Assembly: GCA_009663005.1 (NCBI GenBank)
Contig: VIGQ01001195.1
Span: forward strand, 1 to 27,500
Direction: 5' to 3'
DNA: 27,500 nucleotides
Source: Actinidia chinensis
Lineage: Eukaryota; Streptophyta; Magnoliopsida; Ericales; Actinidiaceae
Shown here: positions 20,775 to 27,500 of the stretch, piece by piece
How the letters are laid out: each line of letters begins with the position of its first letter
Position numbering within the stretch: the stretch's first letter is position 1
Notes under the pieces: generated by a model
Told to the model about the DNA's origin: nothing
What the model saw: only the letters and a program-made list of their open reading frames with translations
Databases searched by the model: none
Position numbers and translations under genes: made by a program

Positions 20775-21483
20775 AAGGGACAAAAGAGAAGCAACAACTT
20801 TTGACCTCTACGCCAGTTTTGATGAAGACACAAAGGGGGATAAGAACTTGAGAGACACATTTTGGTGATTTTAGATATTAGAACTTGAGAAACTGAGAGA
20901 CACATTGGTTTGGCGAATTGGGTATAATTTTTGTTTGCTAGCTGTGATATGTATTGACATCTTGATGCTTAAATGATACTGGATATTGAAAGCTATGAGT
21001 TGATATTTTCTATTTATTGAAGTTATCAAATATTTGCATTAGATGTTGATTATTCTCTGACTTCTTATCTTCTAATGCGTGGATGCTGTATGTGAATCAT
21101 GCTTGAATAACATGATGATATGATATATGCATGCATAAGTTGTGGTATAAAATTGCGTGAACTACCGAGGATATCATAAAAGGCAATTGAGGGACAAAGT
21201 GAAAAGATTGACGATCCATTTTGGTATACTCGATCCCATGTGATTTTACTTTCAAAGTATTGTATCTATCTTAGAAAAAAACACTGAACGAAACCCACCC
21301 ACACCCCCCCCCACCCCCCCCCCCCCCCCCCCCCCCCCACAACTCCCCCCCAACATATTTCATGCCATGAAAACGACGTAAAAATGATAAGAATGAAGAT
21401 AGGGGGGAGCATAGAGGTAAGGGGGAGTGGTTTTGAAATAAAATACATAAAAGATTTTTAAAAATAAAGATTGTGTCATCATC
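20775..21483 (+). other. 3' non-coding region of element B
   Basis: About 700 bases between the additional ORF and the polypurine tract. It contains a short imperfect duplication around 'cttgagagacacatt' (about 20846-20862 and 20882-20906) and a phrase 'caaagggggataagaac' typical of SIRE 3' regions. It includes the C25 tract. No coding evidence. Confidence 0.6.
21304..21338 (+). repeat. Poly-C tract (C9-A-C25)
   Basis: Nine C then A then 25 C on the plus strand, with further C-runs nearby. The minus strand is G-rich and could form a G-quadruplex or i-motif pair. The glycine-rich minus-strand frames across it (21266-21543) are products of the tract. Confidence 0.9.
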
Positions 21484-21496
21484 AAAAAGGGGGAGA
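21484..21496 (+). other. Polypurine tract of element B
   Basis: AAAAAGGGGGAGA directly before TTGATAGC, the start of the 3' LTR. This is the standard plus-strand primer form in SIRE elements. Confidence 0.9.
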
Positions 21497-21497
21497 T

Positions 21498-22937
21498 TGA
21501 TAGCATAAAACTTTAATTGATTTTGATGATTAAACTTTACCATATAAACTATATTTAAATATTACTTTGAAAATTATTTCAAGAGATAGCCCAGTCAAGA
21601 TGTATGAATACTTTGTCAATTAAAACAATGTCTCGCAACTCGTCAAATTTTAATCCAAAGTTTTCACAAGTCAAAAACAAATGTTACATGCTCATGAAAC
21701 TATAGAGGATTAACAAAATCTACAATTCAATTTGAATAGATTAAAGATTGTTGTTTTGTAGAAAGAACAAGAAATATCAAAACTGCAGCAAATATCATAA
21801 GTTAGGAGTCCAGAAGTTGACATTATAAGTTGAAGCTGACATCTTAAGTTGGCAGAAGGGTTGGCGGAGTCCTACGTTCAAGTTAGGAGAGGCCTAAGTT
21901 CACATCATAAGTTTGGAACAGAAAGTTTGCTGACGACCTAAAAAGATGGACGTCTTATGTTTCAAAATAGGACGACTTAAGTTTCCAAAAGTAGGACGAC
22001 CTAAGTTTCAAGAGCTGACGAACCTAGTTTGAACAGAAGGATTTGGAGACGACCTAAAAAAGTTAGGGCGTCCTAGTTTCAAAATTTGAGGACGACCAGT
22101 TTCACTGAGGACGACCTAAGTTTCAAAAGCTGAAGATCTAACTTTGAACAGAAGGATTGGGGACGACATAGAAAGTTAGGGACGTCCTAAAAAGTTCAAA
22201 ATAGGAGACCTAAGTGTCAACTTAGGACGACCTAGTTGGACGTCCTAAGTTCCAGTTTTAAATCCTACGCGTCAAATTGCAGATCCAATGGCTGCGTCAA
22301 AAAACGCCTGGGTAGTTGAGGCATTAATGCTGCGACGGTTATAACTCATTTTGGGCTTATTAATTGCAACCTTGGGGTGTAAGAAAGATATTTAAGTGCC
22401 ATAAATTCATTTTAATGTGAAACTACTTCAACTCTTGATCATTCATTGTGAGCTTATTTGTAAAAGATCAAAAGATCAAAAAGAGAAAAATCAATCGAGA
22501 GAGGGCTATCATTGTTATTATTTTTCTTCAGAGTTGGTTAGCATGATTGCTACCAATATTTTTCATTCATTGCAGAGAGATCACCTTGGGTTATATTATT
22601 GTATTCCAAGAGAGAATGCTCTTGAAGATTAGAATTTTCTAGTGGTGGCATTCAAGAAAGAGGCTTTCTGCGACTAGAGGAATTATAGTGGTGTAAAGGT
22701 TTGATAAGCACCCGAAGCTTATTGTGATAGTGACTAACCCAACGGGGACTTGGAGAGTGGACGTAGGCAAGGATTCGCCGAACCACTATAATCGGTTGCT
22801 CCTTCTTCTCTCTACTTATATTGCTTACATATATTGAGTAGAAGTGCAATTAGATTTATGTCATAAAGAAATTTTAATGGTCATTAAGAGTAGCAAACAT
22901 ATTTCAACCCCCCCATAGTTTGCTTTTCTAACTACCA
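21498..22937 (+). repeat. 3' LTR of element B
   Basis: Begins TGATAGC after the polypurine tract and ends near ACTACCA. It matches the 5' LTR throughout, including the tandem U3 units beginning at 21932, 22048 and 22162 (spacing about 116 and 114). The TATA-like box is changed. Differences from the 5' copy are mostly one- or two-base indels. Frames at 22417-22632 (+) and 22652-22849 (-) are incidental. Confidence 0.9.
21932..22270 (+). repeat. Tandem array of ~115-bp units in U3 of the element B 3' LTR
   Basis: Three GACGAC-starting units, the counterpart of 12472-12760, with the same order of GGACGTC and GACGACCTAAG motifs and the same 'gaacagaaggatt' unit end. Unit number and order match the 5' LTR. 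Confidence 0.8.
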
Positions 22938-23977
22938 GATTCAAGAGTAAAAACTCACTGCTTTGTTGTGGCTAAGTTTAAGTCACAAACATTTTACGTT
23001 TGGGTTTTAGATGTTGGAAACTTTTTATTTTAAGAAAAAAAATATTTTAGAATTTCTCAATTAATTTAATTTTGATTTGATCTACGTTTTATTAGTTATG
23101 TTTTCCTTTTAGTTTTCGAGCATCTTTCAATTATTATTATTTTTATTTCAGAATTATTTTTAGGCTGAATTAGTAAATAATATTTCCACATCTCCTTGAT
23201 TGCTCTACGAATTAAAGTTAATCCAAAGAAATATGCAATGTATAGAAACAAACGCACTCCAATACGTACACGAATGCTGGCCACATTTAGATAGGACACT
23301 AAACAATAAATGGTACGTAAGCACAAACAAATGGGAGTATTGGAAACGGTTCAATACGAGGTACATGGAAATTATCCACTATCAAATTCTTGATAAAGTT
23401 ATAGAGTGGAATAGAAGATAAAGGGGAATTAAGATATGGTGAATCGCACTGCTAAAGGACATGACACAAGTGGGATGCTTCACGTTAGTAACACGTAGGC
23501 AATATTTAAACCCCTAGGGCTGCTTTGTGTTTAAGTCTCAAGTTTAATTCGCCTGAGGGTCACTCAAATTTCTTAACTTCAGGGTCACCAGATTAACATC
23601 ACTTAGACCCAAATTGAGTTATGCAGGAATATAGACTGGGCAACAAAAAATATTTAAGCGATTTTGAATTAAGAATTGGGTTAATGGTATTTTAATCTCC
23701 CTAAACTAGTACATTTAACCCACTCAACTTGTACGCTTAAACTTTGGAACAATGTCACTTGAGGAATGGAACGTCGTTATCCATTCACTAATATAGAAAC
23801 GTTAAATGTCATGTGAACATCTCATAGGCAAAAAACCAAAATAAAATTCTTAAAATAATCCTTTTTTTTTGTAATTAACCATTTTAATACAAAAGTCCAA
23901 ATATCCTATATACAGAATGAGCTGCTCACATTAATATATTATGTTAATTAACGGGATGCTAACTGTTTGTGATAAAA
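22938..23977. other. Unassigned sequence between element B and the poly(A) insertion
   Basis: About 1 kb. Overlapping frames at 23096-23326 (-) and 23200-23421 (+) show no known domain. The plus frame is rich in Trp, Tyr and His, unusual for random AT-rich DNA, but I do not recognise it. About 23690-23830 resembles a dispersed plant repeat ('ctccctaaactagtac', 'caacttgtacgctt'), though I can define no ends. Confidence 0.45.
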
Positions 23978-24338
23978 GAAAAGGAAATTAGATGCTTAAG
24001 GCTGTCAAGAGTTAGAGAAGCTAGGGGCTTTGGTTTTATCTTCTGTGGTGGTGTTTTTTTTCCCTAGACACCTTTGTGTTTCTTTGTTTATGTATCAGTT
24101 AATTTTGTAGAAGTCCTTGATAGTAGTTCAGTTATTTCTTATTAACTTTGGAGTTTTTTTGGTGTATTTAGGAGTTTAGGTTAAGCACATGATGGACTTG
24201 TTTGGAGGTGTCAATATAGTTGGATGTTCATTCTTAGTATTAATACCATGGTAACGTCTCCCTTTATCTTGTAACGAATCAGTGTAATCTTTCCCTGAGA
24301 TCAACAAAAAAAAATTCTGAGAAAAAAAAGGAAATTAG
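23978..24338 (+). mobile_element. Target-primed insertion: truncated LINE or processed sequence with poly(A) and 13-bp TSD
   Basis: AAAAGGAAATTAG occurs at 23979-23991 and again at 24326-24338, flanking 334 bases whose 3' end is A-rich ('caacaaaaaaaaa' then 'gagaaaaaaa'). A variable-length duplication with a 3' A tail is the signature of LINE-type target-primed reverse transcription. The insert has no open frame and ends like a 3' untranslated region. It may be a 5'-truncated L1-type LINE tail or a processed transcript of another gene; no source is identifiable. Confidence 0.65.
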
Positions 24339-24609
24339 GTAAAAGTCTATGGATCAACAATTGAGATGTTTTTTCTTTTCTTTTTTTTTTCCTCAACAAA
24401 ACACTCTCTAAATCCTGATTCAATATATAATTTGGAAGGAAAAGAAAAAAAATATTAAATATGAACAATGGATTCAATTAAGCAATGTGCAGCGTCATAG
24501 TGACTAGGCCATTTAGGGGCCTTTTGATTGCCGGATAGTATCAGGGGGATAAATTTTAGAGGGGGATGATTAATTTGGAGGGGGATAACTTTTAAACTTT
24601 ATTGGATAC

Positions 24610-24807
24610 TGTGGAATTAGGATATTATTTCCTTAATCTAATTCGGAGGTTCATTGTCTAGTTATTTATAATAGGTCATGTTGACCAATTGATTTTCTCC
24701 TTATTCTCCTTATTTAGTTTTCCTTATTTAGTCTCTAGGTTATATTATATATTGAGGTGATGTGTGTGTGTGATTATAAAAAATTTAAGCCTTTCTAAAA
24801 TTTTATA
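24610..24807 (+). repeat. 5' LTR of the TRIM
   Basis: Starts TGTGGAATTAGG; contains 'ttatttataataggtca', 'tgtgtgtgtg' and 'aagcctttctaaa', all repeated in the 3' LTR. The last few bases before the PBS are uncertain. Confidence 0.85.
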
Positions 24808-24809
24808 TT

Positions 24810-24821
24810 TGGTATCAGAGC
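24810..24821 (+). other. Primer binding site of the TRIM
   Basis: TGGTATCAGAGC, an exact match to the standard plant tRNA-Met-complementary PBS, two bases after the 5' LTR. Confidence 0.93.
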
Positions 24822-24993
24822 AACATGTTCTTGGTCAGCCTCCTTCGCTTCCGCGCCGGAGGCGGCCTCTAACGTCGTCGGAATATTGTCCGAGCTTTTA
24901 AACCTGCCACTTCCCCTGGCATAGAAAAAAGTCACTCACGCGCAGCACATCCTCATGTCCCAGACAGTCGCAACACAGCCATATCGTTCCACG

Positions 24994-25150
24994 TTTCCCT
25001 ATATCCGTAATCCGCGTGTTTGGCGTGTGCCCTACACGTGCGGGGGACGTGTTGATTTTTTTCAATAGGCCATGTTGTTCTCATGTTACCCTATATCCGT
25101 AATTAGGGGTTTGGCGTGTGCCACACGTGTTTTGGGAGCGTAGAGCGAGC
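24994..25150 (+). repeat. Internal direct duplication in the TRIM
   Basis: 'ccctatatccgtaat' followed by 'gtttggcgtgtgcc' and 'acacgtg' occurs at about 24998-25041 and again at about 25090-25131, each followed by a GTGTTG phrase and a T-run. The unit is about 90 bases. Confidence 0.8.
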
Positions 25151-25283
25151 GTGTTGTGAATTTTTTTACATTGGTTAGATGTGGCCCCTCTGATGCAGGT
25201 CTACCGGCCCGCTTATGCTGCAATCGTCTCTGTCAAGCGTGTTGTGTTATGGCTCATCGATTATTTTCGCCTCAGCTGAGGAG

Positions 25284-25474
25284 TGTTGGAATTAGGAATA
25301 TTATTTCCTTAATCTAAACTAGGAGGAAGTCCTTGTTTAGTATTTATAATAGGTCAGGTTGACATATTGATTTCTCCTTATTCTCTTATTTAGTTTTCCT
25401 TATTTAGTCTTAGGTGATATTATATATGAGGTGTGTGTGTGATAATAAAAATTAAGCCTTTCTAAATGTCTATT
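25284..25474 (+). repeat. 3' LTR of the TRIM
   Basis: Copy of 24610-24807 beginning TGTTGGAATTAGGAATATT and ending before GATAC. The short TG-repeat is also present. Confidence 0.85.
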
Positions 25475-25506
25475 GATACTTTTTAGAATGGGTAGGATAA
25501 GGAGGA

Positions 25507-25523
25507 GGGGGGGGGGGGGGGGG
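25507..25523 (+). repeat. G17 homopolymer
   Basis: Seventeen consecutive G residues in the inverted-repeat element, just right of the TRIM insertion, in a GGAGGA context. C-runs about 130-150 bases further right are complementary. Confidence 0.9.
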
Positions 25524-25860
25524 AGATAAGAAAGAAAATTATATATAGACAAACAAAATGTAAAATATCTAGATATTATTAAAAATATATATTTGTTTCT
25601 CTATAGATGGAAAAATAAAAATATAAATTTTATTCTCCTCTCTATTTTTTTCATTATCCCCCCACTCCCTTATCCACCCGGATAACTTTTAGTTACGGTG
25701 AGGGTCACCCAAAAATTATCGGCTTTTCTATCCACCTGTTGGGAAAAAAAAATTATACAGGAGGAAACATTTATCCGACTGACAATTAAACCATCAAACG
25801 CCATGATAAAAATTATCCGGGAGAAAAAATTATCCCCTCACTATAAGCTGCAAACAAGCC

Positions 25861-26235
25861 ATTCAGAGGATACTGGATGGTCCTTACATACGCCTATTTT
25901 TAGATTGTTATATGATGTTGTTAGGTGAGAACATATATCTTTTTTTTTGGAAGAAAAACTTCAAAACTGAGCTTAATCCCATTATGATTTTGTTATCATG
26001 AAAATTGAATACCGTACTTTCTCATGTTAATTTGGTATTTCGGCAATTAACACACATATATTTGTGTGTGTTTTATCATCTGAAAAATGTTTTGTCTTTG
26101 TTAAAAGCTGTTTCAGAGCATAGACTTAAAAAAAAAAACATTTTCTTATGTATTACCCATGCAAGTTGAAGAAGAGTTCAAAATAATGATTTATTTTTTA
26201 AATGTGAGAGAAGCTCACATTTTCATCAAATCACC
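25861..26235. other. AT-rich spacer with a perfect hairpin
   Basis: No gene is seen. AAATGTGAG (26200-26208) and CTCACATTT (26214-26222) are exact reverse complements around a five-base loop. A weaker AACACACA/TGTGTGTT pair lies at 26049-26072. Confidence 0.5.
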
Positions 26236-26238
26236 TAA

Positions 26239-26373
26239 GCATGTGTTTGAGATCTCTGATTTGGGGAGGGGGACGGGGAATAAAAATTGAAAAAAGTTAT
26301 GGATCTAATGTTCTTTTTTGAACACTTGGATTAAGGGGTTTTTTTCCTCACTTTTTAGATCCAAACACAACTA
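26239..26373. mobile_element. Small Tourist-like MITE
   Basis: The left end GCATGTGTTTGAGATCT and the right end (reverse complement TAGTTGTGTTTGGATCT) are imperfect inverted repeats. TAA flanks both ends (26236-26238 and 26374-26376), the 3-bp duplication expected of PIF/Harbinger elements. It is 135 bp and non-coding. TAA is common in AT-rich DNA, so the duplication alone is weak evidence. Confidence 0.55.
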
Positions 26374-26376
26374 TAA

Positions 26377-26644
26377 GTTTGGAATGTAATTAAAGGCAAA
26401 CACTGATAATCATGTTTTGATTGAAATTATAGTAATAAGAAGAGCAAACTATTATAAAATTGATTTAGTTGAGAAGAATATTTTCGTGCATGGTACACAA
26501 TTCATTTTAAAATTGATTTTGTAATGTGTCATAAAATCTATAATTGATTTTGACGAAGGAACTTATTTATGGAAACTATGTTTAATACATGTGAAAATCA
26601 TTTTGTTTGAGAAAAGAAAGACAAACATCCTCACATATGGAAAA
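26377..26644. other. AT-rich spacer, nothing assignable
   Basis: Repeated 'aattgatttt' phrases are present, but I find no ends, genes or family resemblance. Confidence 0.4.
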
Positions 26645-27500
26645 AGCTGCATAAACTACTCATTAAACTCAAATCAGTGTTTATACAAATTTATTTTGAA
26701 TCTTTACAAACATGCATATTTTAAAAATATGATTTGAAATTGAATTGAATCATATGACTTGCTCACACTTTAAAAAAAAAAACTCATTAAAATATAGAAG
26801 AGCAGATGCATGTTCAAATTATAATCCATGAGTTCCCACATGTCATAATCAATGATATAATGCTAATAAAATTTGTAGAAGTATCAAACTATTGCTTAAA
26901 CTCAATTTGGATCATTAACAGGTTTGGGATTTTTAAGAAATTAGGGAACTGTTACACTGCTGCAAATGTCACAAGTTCGGTTTCGGTCGACCGAACTTGT
27001 CAACCGAAGCTAGAAGACCACGACCGAAAGTTGATCAGAAGGTTTGAGCCACGATTGAACTCAATTTCGGTCGACCAAACATCCTGAAACTAACGACCGA
27101 AAGTAGATCAGAGAGTTTGAATTACGACTGAAGTTCCTAGAACTAATGAGTTTGAATTATAACTAAGCTAAGATAGGTCGACCAAAAATCATGAGCCACT
27201 ACAAAATTCAAATAGAAGATCCGGGGACGACTGAAGTCATGTCGGTCGACCAATTTTAATTTTAATCCTGAGGAATCTAGACACAACAAATCCAACGACT
27301 GGATTTAAAGCAGAGCAATTAGTCAGAATATTTATTGCTGAAACAGATTATTTCAATTTGGGCCTTTAATAAAACTCGTAGGGTTGGTGAGAAAGTTATA
27401 ACGTGAATTTAAATCCTATCCACTCTGCATTTAACTCTTTAATTCTTTTATCATTTATTGAGACTTGATTTGTAAGATGTAAAGAGAAAAACACTTTAGA
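26645..27500 (+). repeat. Start of a third, SIRE-like LTR (runs off the window)
   Basis: The order of features matches the element B LTR. 'ggaactgttacactgctgca' corresponds to its 'ggaaatgtcaaaactgcag'. A palindromic motif array follows, then 'tccaacgactgg', 'tttgggcctttaataaa' (TATA region) and 'atcatttattgagacttg' corresponding to 'atcattcattgtgagctg'. The sequence and the core motif (GGTCGACC instead of GGACGACC) differ, so it is another family or subfamily. The start at about 26645 ('gctgcataaac') is a guess. The 93-codon frame at 26806-27087 lies within it and is incidental. Confidence 0.65.
26971..27251 (+). repeat. GGTCGACC palindrome array in the third LTR
   Basis: GGTCGACC occurs at 26985-26992, 27069-27076, 27176-27183 and 27244-27251. 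The first sits in the perfect 14-bp palindrome TTCGGTCGACCGAA (26982-26995), and ACAAGTTCGG/CCGAACTTGT (26971-26980, 26991-27000) is a further exact inverted pair. 'cgaccgaaag' also repeats at 27021 and 27094. Confidence 0.85.

Larger units (their letters stand above)
11997..22937 (+). mobile_element. SIRE/Maximus-type Ty1/Copia retrotransposon, element B, with extra 3' ORF
   Basis: About 10.9 kb. Two LTRs of about 1.45 kb flank, in order, a tRNA-Met-type PBS, a long gag, protease, integrase, RT and RNase H, then about 2.8 kb that includes an additional sense ORF, and finally a polypurine tract. The long Gag with a C-terminal 'DESSDQRSGK'-type region, the large LTRs and the post-pol ORF are features of the SIRE/Maximus lineage. 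A 454-bp MITE has inserted between integrase and RT. Frameshifts are frequent in every domain. No clear 5-bp target-site duplication is visible, so the exact ends are approximate. Confidence 0.92.
24610..25474 (+). mobile_element. TRIM-like miniature LTR retrotransposon
   Basis: LTRs of about 198 and 191 bases flank about 476 bases of non-coding interior. A tRNA-Met PBS follows the 5' LTR, a purine-rich GCTGAGGAG precedes the 3' LTR, and GATAC flanks the whole (24605-24609 and 25475-25479). Both LTRs start TGT(T)GGAATTAGGA. There is no gag or pol, so movement would have needed enzymes from another element. It inserted into the surrounding inverted-repeat element. Confidence 0.88.
24517..25860. 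mobile_element. Terminal-inverted-repeat element carrying a nested TRIM
   Basis: The left end GGCCTTTTGATTGCCGGATA and the right end (read in reverse, GGCTTGTTTGCAGCTTATAG) are imperfect inverted repeats of about 40 bases. Sub-terminal GGGGGATAA phrases on the left are answered by TTATCCCC phrases on the right. The flanks ATTTAG and ATTCAG are a possible imperfect ~8-bp duplication, as in hAT elements, but the superfamily is unsettled. Without the TRIM the element would be about 470 bp and non-coding. The open frame at 25698-25928 spans its right end and is not a gene. Confidence 0.6.

Noticed and set aside
21266..21543. Glycine-rich minus-strand frames
   Set aside because: The glycine runs are translations of the poly-C tract; no domain is present on either side.
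26806..27087. 93-codon plus-strand frame
   Set aside because: It crosses the palindrome array of the third LTR, where repeats rather than a protein explain the sequence.

Overview
The window reads as a repeat-rich, AT-rich flowering-plant nuclear intergenic region. I see no intact host gene, no tRNA or rRNA, no CRISPR array and no bacterial-style operon. Almost everything recognisable is transposable-element (TE) DNA. The plant assignment rests on two Ty1/Copia retrotransposons with plant-type Gag and Pol, tRNA-Met primer binding sites, MITE-like inverted-repeat insertions, a TRIM-like miniature LTR element and a LINE-style poly(A) insertion.

Layout. (1) 1-6183: Copia element A, plus strand. 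Its 5' LTR is cut by the window start. Decayed gag, protease, integrase, reverse transcriptase (RT) and RNase H follow in order, then a 3' LTR at about 5083-6183. (2) 6205-11996: mostly unassignable AT-rich sequence, with a fold-back repeat near 9.56-9.81 kb and a cluster of perfect hairpins and two G-boxes at 11.1-11.9 kb. (3) 11997-22937: Copia element B of the SIRE/Maximus type, about 10.9 kb. It has LTRs of about 1.45 kb, a tRNA-Met PBS, a long gag, a pol split by a 454-bp MITE, an additional sense ORF downstream of pol (aORF, about 19480-20774) with its own CT-rich leader, a polypurine tract and a 3' LTR. (4) 22938-27500: unassigned sequence, a 334-bp insertion with a 13-bp target-site duplication and A-rich tail, a terminal-inverted-repeat element carrying a nested 865-bp TRIM with a GATAC duplication, a 135-bp Tourist-like MITE, and the first half of a third, SIRE-like LTR that leaves the window.

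Coding state. Both Copia elements keep their family motifs (DTG/DSG protease, integrase, YVDD-type RT, RNase H) but hop reading frame every few tens of codons. Single-base indels outnumber clear substitutions. This fits either old non-functional copies or an unpolished single-molecule assembly. I therefore call the coding parts pseudogenes and give approximate boundaries.

The points most worth a second look are the aORF and the LTR-like motif upstream of it in element B, the tandem palindromic arrays in the LTRs of two SIRE-like families, and the nested insertions between 23.9 and 26.4 kb.
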